Source of the DNA: Clitopilus passeckerianus
Lineage: Eukaryota; Basidiomycota; Agaricomycetes; Agaricales; Entolomataceae
Reading direction: 5' to 3'
Length of the DNA: 64,000 bases
Assembly (NCBI GenBank): GCA_944990035.1
Contig: CALYLX010000145.1
Span: forward strand, 620,001 to 684,000
Under the pieces are notes generated by a model. That model was not told the DNA's origin and did no database searches. It saw nothing but the letters and a program-made list of their open reading frames with translations. The first letter of the stretch is position 1; each line of letters opens with the position of its first letter. The position numbers and the translations under genes are program-made. Shown piece after piece: positions 10,564 through 20,540 of this stretch.

Positions 10564-12155
10564 ATGAAACCATACCCTCAGACGTAAGTATCCCTCTGGA
10601 GAGCTATAGTAACACGGCTGATTGACCAGTCACACAGAATAGGTCCTTTGGTGGAATCCTTCCTTCCTCACTGGGATGTCGAGTACTCATCGGTACTCTC
10701 CGTACTAGATTCTAGGTTACGCTTTCAACTGGTGCCTTTTCGGCTGCTTTACTCTTCAACTCTGTAATTATTTCTCTTAGTTACCCTATCGAACGCTCTC
10801 TAACTATGTCTGGTCCCAGACAACTATGTGACGACCTTTCACAAGACTGAACGTCTTCGCATCCGTTTCACCGGTATGATCTTTCTTTCTCTTGGCCCTG
10901 GCTTTTGCTTATTTATGTAATCTAGTCTACATTGCATCAATCTGTAATCTTCTTCTTCTCTTTGGGATAAATCACACTGTATGGGAACAGCTGGTACACC
11001 ACTGGGGAGACTCAGCTGCATTCGCCGAGGCGCCCCTTTCCTCAGCCTTCACTACACCATTAATCGGCATCAGTAAGACCCACTTTGTTTTCACGGGCCG
11101 ATTGAAAGGCTGACGAAGATTATCAGTTTCTGCCACTGTGCAAATATACCTTGCATGGAGAATATATATCGTCGGAAAGGGTGCTACGACACACATTATC
11201 GCTTCCCTCATTGTTCTAGTGTGTTACAGTGTCAAAGCTCTGGTCGCCGACTACCGTCATATACTCAGCCTGATTTTGTTTCCAGGTTGCAATCATCCAA
11301 CTGGGAGGGTCGATAGCCGTCGTTACTAAAGTGGGTCACTGACGCTCTAGGAAACTTCACCTACCATATTCACATTCATATTTTCATCGAAGGCCCTCAT
11401 CATTTGGCAACGTCACCGAACTCTCCTGCCAGTTGACCTGCGCATAACCCGAATTGTATGTCTCACTTCTCCGACACGCCTGCGTGCCCTCTCCTCACCA
11501 TTTCTTTAGATCTGGTTGATCAGCAGCCTCTTCTGCGACATTCTGATGGCCACTACTTTAATTGTTTTGGTACGTCGATCCCTAATGTCTCTTTTGCCCA
11601 GTAGCCTGACTGATTGAATAAGTCATTGAAGTCACCGAAGACAGACACCTCTAAGAAGGCTACCCAACCTCTTTTACCTAAATTAATCATTGTTTTCATT
11701 CGCACTGGGGCTGTCGTGGTCACCCTGACACTTGCTACACTTGTTTTATTCCTTGCCAATCCTCATACACTGCTGCATCTGTCTACGTGAGTACACCTTG
11801 CCTGCCTGCTACGACTCTGGTGAGACTGATGTGCACATTATTCGTAGTGAATATACCCTCGGAAGCATGTGAGCCTCAATCCACCCATTGCGTCTGATTC
11901 GCATCTCACCTAACCTCTCTCACCTACTCCAGTTTTGCAAACACCCTTCTAGCTTCCCTCAACGGCCGACCTAGGGATCTACAAGAAGATCTCCGACGAC
12001 AGCGGTTGAACATCGATGCCGCTCTCAAGATGAATCAACATTCCAATATGGGATCATTCCTGTACGGAGAGACGCTGGATATCTCAGCTGAGGCAATACA
12101 GACCCACGAGGAAAGTTGTCGAAGTAGTAGAACCTCAAAGCTCTCTGAGGTTTGA
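10564..12155 (+). CDS. DUF6534-type multi-pass membrane protein
   Basis: Member of a large basidiomycete family of about seven-helix membrane proteins of unknown function. Recognisable pieces in order: YAFNWCLFGCFTLQLYNYV (10716-10763 joined to 10820), an exon at 10926-11072 with VYIASICNLLLLFG, VQIYLAWRIYIVGKG (from 11127), AIIQLGGSIAVVTK (from 11286), IWLISSLFCDILMATTL (11510-11569), VVTLTLATLVLF and the family end motif FANTLLASLNGR. The C-terminus is a soluble tail ending at 12155. There are about nine very short exons. Two junctions are not settled: the first coding exon (MKPYPQT at 10564 is a guess) and the boundary near 11331-11392. Confidence is high for the family and moderate for the model. 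Confidence 0.68.
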
Positions 12156-12569
12156 CCTTTTGGCTAGCCTTTTGGACTTTATTTCCTTCTTCAAACCACG
12201 GTCTACTGTGCCTCCATTCAATCTTACTCTTCGCCCGTATACACAACTTTGATTTGACCTAAATTGTATCGATAGCTGAGGCAATCCGCCAACCGTGTAG
12301 CTTCATTAAATACCAACCAAACTGATCTAGACGATGTTCGCTGCACCTCCACTGCAGAGGCCGGGCTCTCAAAGAACTAATTGATGGCGCTCTCGGAAGT
12401 CGAAATGACGACTCTGCGTCCGGATCTTTTCCTCCTGATCCACCTTCCCAACGGGTTTACCTGATAATCATTCGTAACCTCACATGGACTTGAGATAAAC
12501 CCATAGACGAGTCATGGCCAACATATATAGGCGGACCGGGCGTTGCGAATCCCCTGGATCCCACCGTCA
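12156..12569. other. intergenic, DAO promoter side
   Basis: 3' UTR of the DUF6534 gene and promoter of the oxidase. A TATATAG element lies at 12524-12530. No credible gene. Confidence 0.5.
12524..12530 (+). promoter_or_regulatory. TATA-like box of the D-amino-acid oxidase gene
   Basis: TATATAG about 40 bp upstream of the start codon at 12570. Confidence 0.45.
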
Positions 12570-14029
12570 ATGGCTGAGAAGAACGAAATTGTAGTCGTCG
12601 GTGCCGGTGAGTAACGAAGACAGCCCGTTCACGCGTTTCTGACCTCGGAATAGGCGTGATTGGGCTTTCCACAGCCCTCAAACTACAGGAAACGGGTGAA
12701 TACCAGGTTTCCATTGTCGCCGAGACTCTGCCACAGGACCCAAAGACGACGAAGTATACAAGTCATTGGGCTGTAAGCATTGATTCCTGGATCCCACTTC
12801 TGGACAGATATACTCATCGGTCCTGTCAATTCTAGGGAGCACACCATGTAACGCAGGCTTCCTACGGCATTGAGCAGCTCAGTAAGAAACAACCATAAGT
12901 AGTTTTGTGAGCTACACATACCGAATCATTGCATTTCTGGCAGGGATTGACCAAGAAACCTTCCGCGTCATGTGGGAAATGTCTTCCCCAGGCAATCCTG
13001 CGGAACACTGCTTCATGAGAATCAAGCAGGAAGAAGTTGAATGCGGCAATGGCGGTCTCACGGGACCCTTCACAACATATGATAATCTTGTGGTAAGCAA
13101 TTCCAATTACCTCATTATACCAGTTCATTGGCTTGACGTATCATACCAGGAAAAAGACCTATCGAACGACTCTGACAAACCTCGCCCCGACGCTACGAAA
13201 AGCGCTTCCTTCGACACAGTGACAATTGATACCCCAGTCTATTTGCACTATCTTTCCGATCGCTTCTCCAATGCCGGAGGAAAGATCATAAAAGCATCTG
13301 TCCAGCACATAGATCAATTGGCTGAGGGCGGAACTTACGCCTTCACCAAAGAAGGCGACAGTCCAAATCCACCTGCTGCTATCATTGTATGCGCCGGTTT
13401 GGGCGCAAGGTTCCTTGGTGGTGTTGAAGACAAAGACGTCTATCCTGTCCGAGGCCAGACAGTGATTCTCACAGCACCTTGGGTCAAGTCTGGTATTACT
13501 GTCAGCTCAGCCGCCACAGACGGCAGGGAGGAATTCTGGACCTACGTGATTCCGAGACGATCTGGCGACGTTATTGTGGGCGGCACCAAGGGATCTAACG
13601 ACTGGTAAGGCAGAGATCAGTTCGTTCTGCACCCCGACTAATACGGGAATGCTTTAGGTATCCTCTTCCTCGACCAGAAACAAAGCGGGATATTCTGGAG
13701 CGGGTGCTCGCTGCCTTCCCGATCCTTGCGCCTCCCGAAGTACGGGAACAGCGAGCGCCTAAAGTCGAAGATCTTGAGAAGATTGTAGCTGGCGAAGGAT
13801 GTGGTTTCCGCCCCTACAGGAAAGGCGGGCCCAGGTTGGACACACAGTGGATTAACATCGCTGGGGGGAAGATTCCTGTGGTCCACAACTATGGGTATGT
13901 TCCTCATTATCTTTGCAAAAATATTTGATCGCTGATGAACGAGACAGTCACGGAGGTTTTGGTTACATCGCGTCTTGGGGTTCAGCTTCAAAGGCACTGG
14001 AGTTGCTTCAGGTGGCACTCAGGCAGTAA
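12570..14029 (+). CDS. D-amino-acid oxidase
   Basis: FAD enzyme that oxidises D-amino acids to imino acids with release of hydrogen peroxide. Landmarks: FAD-binding VVGAGVIGLSTAL at residues 8-20, KYTSHWAGAHH early, SFDTVTIDTP mid-protein, CAGLGARFLGG, VYPVRGQTV, GGTKGSNDWYP, and the C-terminal signature HGGFGYIASWGSA. Exons 12570-12606, 12654-12772, 12836-12881, 12944-13604, 13658-13894 and 13948-14029 are in phase. Inside exon 4 a 57-nt stretch (13093-13149) starts GTAAGC, ends CAG and is in frame; it is probably another intron, giving 374 aa rather than 393. The protein ends VALRQ, so no obvious C-terminal SKL-type peroxisomal signal is seen. Its 3' end converges on the Nudix gene, 74 bp away. 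Confidence 0.92.
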
Positions 14030-14103
14030 AGGAGGACAATAAACAAATCAGCTATTCAATAGATCATTTACCGAACCAAATACAAGAAACCAGCCTTGCC
14101 CAA

Positions 14104-14909
14104 TCATTCTATGCGAGCTTGGGAATCGGAGTCCGGGTGGACTCCATACCACCATTTCTGGGTGGCATATTTGCCAGGAGCTCCCATATTGTCAACCCTT
14201 CCTACGAAGAACTTCTTTGCAAGGAGCATAGGGTACCAGTAAGAATCGGTGTCCCACATCTTATCAAAAGGCAACGTATTGGGAGCAGATTCGGATGGTA
14301 AAGGAAACCATTCTGGAATCATCTCGTCCGTCCTGTTTTGTCAGTTGAGCACTCGAATATTCAAGTTTACCCGAAGATGTCCGTGACGTACTCGGTAGGT
14401 TCGCCGGTGTATTCTTCGGCACGGTAGATATCGATATGAAACATGTGTTCCCCATCTGCGGGTAGGAAGAAAATAATTCCAGCACGTTCCAAAGGTGCGT
14501 TCACGCCGGATTCTTCCTGAAAAACGAGGCAGAAACAAGGTTACAAACGTGTAGCAACGGATGCATCAGGCGTACCTCAAGTTCGCGCTTGGCGGCCTGC
14601 AAGGAGGTCTCCCCTGGTTCTACCTTTCCGCCTGCAGGCAGATAGGATGATTACTGATACTCTTCGATGCAACTGGAAGTGGATTTTTACACACCAAATC
14701 CGTTGATTCTACGGAGCCGAATGGATGAGTCGCCTTCTAGTGGCCATTAAAAGCGAACACCTACATTCCCTTGCCGTATCCTCGTTTCTTATGTCCTAGG
14801 AGTATCTATCGGATGTTAGATTTGTTCTCCACGTAAGAGAACGAGTAGAAACCTTTCCGTCGCGTACAATGAACGCGTTCGTGTAATATTTGACTTTGGT
14901 GAAAGGCAT
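14104..14909 (-). CDS. MTH1-like 8-oxo-dGTP diphosphatase (Nudix)
   Basis: Cleans the nucleotide pool by hydrolysing oxidised purine nucleoside triphosphates. The Nudix box is complete: GKVEPGE, then REL-E-EE-S-GV with the expected spacing. MTH1-specific features: YYTNAFIVRDGK at the start, FHIDIYRAEEYTGEPTE, DEM(I)PEWFPLP, LPFDKMWDTD and FVGR. Six exons (14909-14853, 14805-14765, 14708-14695, 14631-14576, 14516-14392, 14332-14104) sum to 174 codons (173 aa). Exon 3 is only 14 nt. It places isoleucine where MTH1 proteins usually have tryptophan in GMWNGFGGK, so this junction deserves checking. The C-terminal tail after FVGR is longer than in human MTH1. Confidence 0.85.
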
Positions 14910-15170
14910 CCATTCGAGCTCATGGCCACCGCTGGATACGTGTACAAAATTACCATCAATGCCAGGTGGATTAGAAGCGTGCATGGCCATTGAATAAAAA
15001 TATATTCTCTGGACTCTGTCCGTACAAGTTGGTAGTAAAGAAATAAGAAAGGATTCAAAGGTCGGGGATGCAATATAGGGTGATCCGCTTATGTCAGCCA
15101 ATATTTCTTTCCCCTTCACTGCCACAGAAGTCGAGCACCCTTGCTTTGACGCTGTCCAAGACAGTGGCGA

Positions 15171-18100
15171 ATGGTTCACGGCGCCACCAAACGCAATGCT
15201 TCAAGGTCGCCTGAAGGAGACAGGGCTTACAAGCGTATGCTGACATCCTCCCCTGAGGAGGGTGAGGTGGACGATACCACACCTTTACCAGAGCGAACAC
15301 CCTTAAAGCTACCCCCTTCATTGCCACCCAAGCCTCAGCTTCCGGCTAAACGTGCATCTGTTGCATTTCCTTTCAAGAAAAAAGAAACTCAAATAAAAGG
15401 ACCCCTTGTCAATGGACTTAATGAACCGAGGGACGGTCCTGTCATTTATGACCGACCAGAAGGAGACGACCGACGTAGTAGGGGAGGTGACGCTCGGCAA
15501 AAGGGAAGAAGGCCTCCGGCTTCTGATCATTGGGAGCCTGGCTACTCTCGTGGAGAAAGCTTGTTATCACGGCTAGGCCCACCGAGATTCGATTCTCGAG
15601 ACGATAGGTATCGACCGACCTCGCCACCCAATTCTCGTTCAAGGTCTCCTGGTTCTCGTTCCCCACCTCCCCAACATAGACTTCCTACTAGAAGATCACC
15701 GGAACCCAGTTTCAGCCCCATGGGACGCGATCATCGAGACGACTACTCAAGGGACAGAGATCGCACAGGTTATGACCGAAGGGACGGTGATTCCTACAGG
15801 CCACGAGCAAGGGATGATTACGGCGACAGATACTATGAAAGAGACCGTGGAAGATATGATAGCGGCTCTGCTCATGGTTCAGACCGCCACTATCGTCCGA
15901 ATGAATCGCAGTCCTACCGTCGAGAGGACGACCGTGCATGGACCAGAAGGGAGGATGACTACAGGAGACGGGATAATTCGAGGAGATACAGGGATGACAG
16001 TCGGTATGACCGGGACGATTATGACAGGCACAGAGAGGCGGATTCTTACCGTCCTTCGTCGCCGTTACCACCACGCCGTGCTAGTCCCTCTCCTCGAGGA
16101 CACTCCTATGGTTCTCGTTCACCGACCCCGCCGCTCGCTCCCATGTCTCCTCTTCCGCTTCCCCCCACAGTAGATGAGTCCAAGCCTCCGTCTTCAACGC
16201 CCCCTCCTCCAGTATCTCCTCCACCCCCAGCACCGCCTCCAGATGTCCGTCTTATGAAAAACAGTGCCTTACCTCCTGTGCATAATCATGTTAGTATCAA
16301 TCTCAAACGACCTGATGCGCCTCCCGCTCCAAAGGATGTACATTCCCCAACTCCCCTTCCCCTTCCCCCAGCTAAAGTAGAAGCCATACCTCCTGCTGAG
16401 GAAAAGAAGGACGATGGAAAGATCAAACCCCGCAGGAAACGTGAAGTTCGTATGCGAACCAAGAAGGAAGAGCTGGAAGCTTTCGGGAGGGTTTTCAAAG
16501 GATGCGGCAGCCAGCCTGACTATTCTGTGACAACAAAGTTGGGAGAGGGTACTTTTGGGTACGTTAATATGAACCGCCTTGCGTTGATGGGCTCTGACAC
16601 AAACACACTTTTATAGTGAGGTGCATAAAGCCATACACAAGGAAACTGGCAATGCTGTGGCGCTTAAACGCATTCTCATGCACAATGAGAAGGAAGGAAT
16701 GCCCGTGACTGCTCTTCGTGAGATAAAGATACTTAAAGCCCTGAAGCACCCGAACATTATCGAAATCCGTGATATGTTTGTCCTGCGAAGTAAGTCAAGA
16801 ATTTTATCAGTCGCATCTCTGGAGTCTCATGATGGCATAGGTAACACCAAGGACCCTCTCTCAGTCTACATGGTCTTTCCCTATATGGATCATGATCTCG
16901 CCGGTCTCCTCGAGAATGACCGAGTCAAACTCCAGCCCAGCCACATAAAACTCTACATGAAGCAGCTCCTGGAAGGAACGGAATACATGCATCGAGTAAA
17001 TATGGGCCTCTGACATCAGTAGCCCAGCTGCTCACATCTATCCCCTACAGAACCACATCCTGCACCGTGACATGAAAGCTGCAAACTTGCTCATATCGAA
17101 CTCCGGTTCGTTGAGGATAGCAGATTTCGGTCTTGCCAGAGCCTTTGATGGCACCGTGAACGATGCAAAGCCAAAGAAATATACGAACTGCGTTGTCACA
17201 AGATGGTACCGACCTCCTGAGTTGCTTCTTGGAGCGAGGCAGTATGGTGGAGAGATTGACCTCTGGGGAATTGGGTTCGTTTGCTCTATCATGTTCAGAC
17301 AACAGGACGATTCCTGATGATCACTTTCTGTAGTTGTGTTCTTGGCGAAATGTTCACGCGCCGACCAATACTTCCGGGCAACTCGGACCTGGACCAGTTA
17401 GACAAGATCTGGCAGCTTTGCGGAACCCCAAATCAGCATTCGTGGCCCAATCACGACAGCCTTCCGGGATGTGAAGGTATTAAGAGGTTCACCCAATACC
17501 CAAGAAAGTTGAAACAGGTGTATGAGAGGTTAGCCGATTTTACTCTTGGTGTCAGAAGGAAGATGCTAATTAAGCACTGTAACCCAGCGTTGGCCCCGAA
17601 ACCTGTGACCTCTTGGATAAGTTGCTGACTTGCAACCCACGAGAGCGGATCACAGCAACACAAGCTTTGGACCACGAGTACTTCTGGACTGACCCATTGC
17701 CCGCTGACCCAAAGACGTAAGTCTCCAACCTGCCAACCATTGATCATAGGCTCATTGAATGTTTTCTTCTAGCTTGCCTTCTTACGAACCCTCCCACGAG
17801 TTTGACAAGCGTGGACATCGAGGCCAGCACCCACCTCAGCATCAGCAAATGCCTCCCCCAATGCCTCCTGGTCCACCCTTTGACAACCGGCATCCACCAC
17901 GCCATCCTTATGATCAACAGAATCGGCACCATGGTGGTGGTGGTGGCCACGGTGGTCCGCACCGTGGAAGATATCAGCAACATCATCATCGTGGCCCTCC
18001 TGGTCCCCCTCCCATGTTTCCCCAAGATGGCAACTCCTCGCTACCACCCCGACCTACAGGACCCCTTCCTCCGATGCCTCCGAACCAATACAGAGGACCT

Positions 18101-18259
18101 CCTCGACATGGACCCGGACATGGACCGGGCAGGGACGACTCTTGGGGCGGCCGCCCTCCTGGTCTACCTCAACGCCCCGTCGCACCGCAAGGTTTCCCTC
18201 CCAGAAACCCCGGGCGACCTGGGCCACCAGCCAACGATGGTCCATTGAACTATGGTTAG
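15171..18259 (+). CDS. BUR1: BUR1/CDK9-type cyclin-dependent kinase
   Basis: Nuclear kinase of the positive transcription elongation machinery, expected to phosphorylate RNA polymerase II C-terminal repeats and Spt5 with a cyclin partner. Kinase landmarks: GEGTFGEVHKA, VALKRI lysine, PVTALRE helix (the CDK9 PITALRE position), [17 protein letters not shown], and a [14 protein letters not shown] activation loop. Seven exons (15171-16558, 16617-16789, 16841-16995, 17051-17274, 17334-17528, 17588-17716, 17773-18259) sum to 917 codons (916 aa). The kinase domain is flanked by a roughly 430-residue N-terminal extension rich in RD, RS, Pro and Asp/Arg/Tyr, and a 160-residue Pro/Gly/His-rich tail; both are probably disordered. 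Such extensions are common in basidiomycete BUR1. The starting ATG is the first in the long frame. Confidence 0.9.
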
Positions 18260-19130
18260 GTCATGCTGGAGCTTGTGAACAGATGTCGATTCTTTGATTC
18301 TTTGATGCACAATTTACATATACATATTCGTTAGTTTAATGGATCACTTTTAGCATGAAACGCATTTGATTGTATTTTAGAGTAATCTGCCCATAGTTGC
18401 ATTCAACATTCGCACTTCATGTGTTTCTTCGCCCTCTGCATGTTGATGAATAGGCATGATAGCCATATCATTAGTTCGCTTAATACGGGCTGAAACTATC
18501 TACTGCTGCGTGCCATTGATGCCCTCTCCAATATTACACCCTGGAATACCCTCGCCGCTTCCCCTTGCTCCACTGCAATATTACTACTACTACCATCCCG
18601 CTGTTGATTCTCTTCCATTAATTTGATTTTGACGCCGCCGCCATGGTACGTGTTTCGCTGAACAGAAGAGGACCATCAGTAAGCAAAGCCCAAGTAAATA
18701 GTGAGACAGTAACTCACTGTCGTACGCCTGACATTCGTAGGTTGACCGGATATTACTGTTCTCCCTCTCCTGAGACCAAGTTGTTTGTAGAATCCATATA
18801 AAGTGTCTAAATAGCGCAGTCAGCATTTTGAAGCCCATCAACGTGAAGATATTATGTGCTTGGTGCTATGTCCGGTACTGGTCGCAAGTGTCGTTGGCGG
18901 TGGAGGCTAATGAACGAAAGAATGTCAGGGGATAGGGCGGCAAAGCAATCCAAGGAGCATACCTAGTCGTCGGAGAGAAGGGGCTCGCCACCCTGTCGGC
19001 ACGACAATCCAAGGGAACACCGACACAACACGGATACATCATGCACGTCTGCTGTTCAACTCCACAAACCGGGTACAACTTCCCTCAGGCTGCACAGAGG
19101 ACGCAACCCTATAGGTGCCAGCTCTGCTTG
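18260..19130. other. intergenic with no firm gene
   Basis: BUR1 3' UTR, then AT-richer DNA. Minus-strand frames at 18590-18841 and 18866-19078 (the latter with CCVG and DCRAD cysteines) could be further 3' exons of the weak candidate at 19131-19571, but no consistent splicing was found. Confidence 0.35.
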
Positions 19131-19571
19131 TTATGCAGTTACGAAGACCACAGAGTGTAGTGAGGAACACCTGGTGGAGTGTGGGTCATTTTTTACCACC
19201 TGCTCCCCATCCAAGATCCATAACGGGCAGAACCCGCATGAATAATTCGACCATGGGAAGCAAATCTGCTAACCCACTTAGGAGGTCGACACCAGTCACC
19301 CGGTGGGAACCAGTAAGCCTTGGACGACACCAGCGCCAAGACTTACCGGCGGCTGCACTTGTAGCTGTAATCTAACATTGTCATGTGGTCTCCCCGAGGA
19401 CGTCGCTGAGCTCTCTGTTTGACACAGGGCGGCGACGTTCTCTCGACCTCGTCGACGTTGGTGACCCTAAAAACGTAGGGTCAGTATAGTATCTTAATGA
19501 CAGACAGACACCGACTGTGGTGCTAGCGGTTCAAGAGAGGCATAGCGGTGGATGAGGAGAATGAGGAGCAT
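19131..19571 (-). CDS. weak candidate small gene, 105 aa
   Basis: Function not recognised. Three exons (19571-19512, 19466-19347, 19268-19131) join through GT-AG introns that are all phase 0 and give 106 codons including the stop. The protein starts MLLILLIHRYASLEPL, is Arg/Gln-rich in the middle and has a CGFC pair near the C-terminus. A TATA element (TATAAAAGG, minus, 19649-19641) sits about 70 bp upstream of the ATG. The case rests only on promoter spacing and an open frame across three exons; a longer multi-exon gene or none is possible. Confidence 0.22.
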
Positions 19572-19640
19572 GACGGGAGTGGTGGTGGTAGGTAAGAGAA
19601 AGAACTCGAGGTTCTGGGGGAAATGAGCAGAATTTGAGGG

Positions 19641-19649
19641 CCTTTTATA
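19641..19649 (-). promoter_or_regulatory. TATA box, minus strand
   Basis: TATAAAAGG reading leftward, the best TATA match in the window. It implies a transcript starting near 19610 on the minus strand in a region with no firmly supported gene. Confidence 0.4.
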
Positions 19650-20069
19650 GGAATTTGGAGTTGAGGCTGACGATGAATGATCTCTCGAATGAGCATATTT
19701 TTAGATTGATACTGAGGCTTGCAGTCGAGGTTGGGACGCCTACAGTCTAGACCTATGTGTGACTATACTTTGTCACCCACATAGGAGGCAAGCTCAAGGA
19801 CTTCTCTGAAAACTTGTCTAAGAAACAGTATATTGCGACAGAGGAGCATAGAGAGGTGATATCTTCAACATTCAACACCACAAAGTGCAAGTAATAACCA
19901 CAAGAGTAGAAAATTCCAATATTAGAGTACACCGATATAGCCATGCTCAGGGTTTTCAGGCCGTTGATTCATTAAACATCAAGACATACATCTCGCTTTC
20001 CTATCCTCAGGCAAGTCCAAATCCTTGACAAGGGCGTTAAAGTCCATCCTCCGATAATAAAAGTCATTA

Positions 20070-20540
20070 CTATGTGCAAATGCAAAGACTTCTCCAGTTT
20101 CCCGGCCGCCATCGGGTTTCCGTCGCATGCGATCCTCGTTTCCGGTACGGGCAAGTCTCTTTTAGCAGAGTCCTTATCTTGTTGATGCTTGCTTGTTTGG
20201 TAAAAAAGGCCCGTTTTTGAGGATCATCGAGCACGCAGGCCTCTGCCGGTGTTACTTTCAGAGCGAGCAGACCGCCGCCTGTGTATAAGAAGGCAAGGCA
20301 ATCATTCATGAAGAGAGCCGTCTCATCAGAAACTTTCGTAAATCTGCCTTTGGAGAAAAAGACCAAGGTTTGTCGACGTGGTTGGACGTTGAGGAGGAGG
20401 ATGCTTGACATCAATGACCAATTATTAATTAGGCGTGAAGCGAAGCCGTCTTCGCCTCTACCATCACTTTGGCTTACCTTGGCTTCCACAATACAATCGA
20501 TCTCTATCTTCATGCCCGTGCCTTCTTCTTGAGTGCACAT
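20070..20540 (-). CDS. unassigned open reading frame, about 156 aa
   Basis: A continuous minus-strand frame starting at ATG 20540 (MCTQEEGTGMKIEIDC) and running to 20070. It contains TLVFFSKGRFTKVSDE and KVTPAEACVLDDP segments that look protein-like, but I recognise no family. The middle could hide an intron, since a GTAAGC follows EAK. Its ATG overlaps the proposed SUZ12-like ATG on the other strand within one CATG, so at least one of the two starts is probably misplaced. Length alone makes it unlikely to be chance. Confidence 0.35.
   Translation of the reverse strand: MCTQEEGTGMKIEIDCIVEAKVSQSDGRGEDGFASRLINNWSLMSSILLLNVQPRRQTLVFFSKGRFTKVSDETALFMNDCLAFLYTGGGLLALKVTPAEACVLDDPQKRAFFTKQASINKIRTLLKETCPYRKRGSHATETRWRPGNWRSLCICT

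Noticed and set aside
19463..19482. Short inverted repeat GACCCTA...TAGGGTC
   Set aside because: A 7-bp stem with a 6-nt loop is expected by chance in a window of this size and sits within a putative intron; no terminator or protein-site interpretation is supported.
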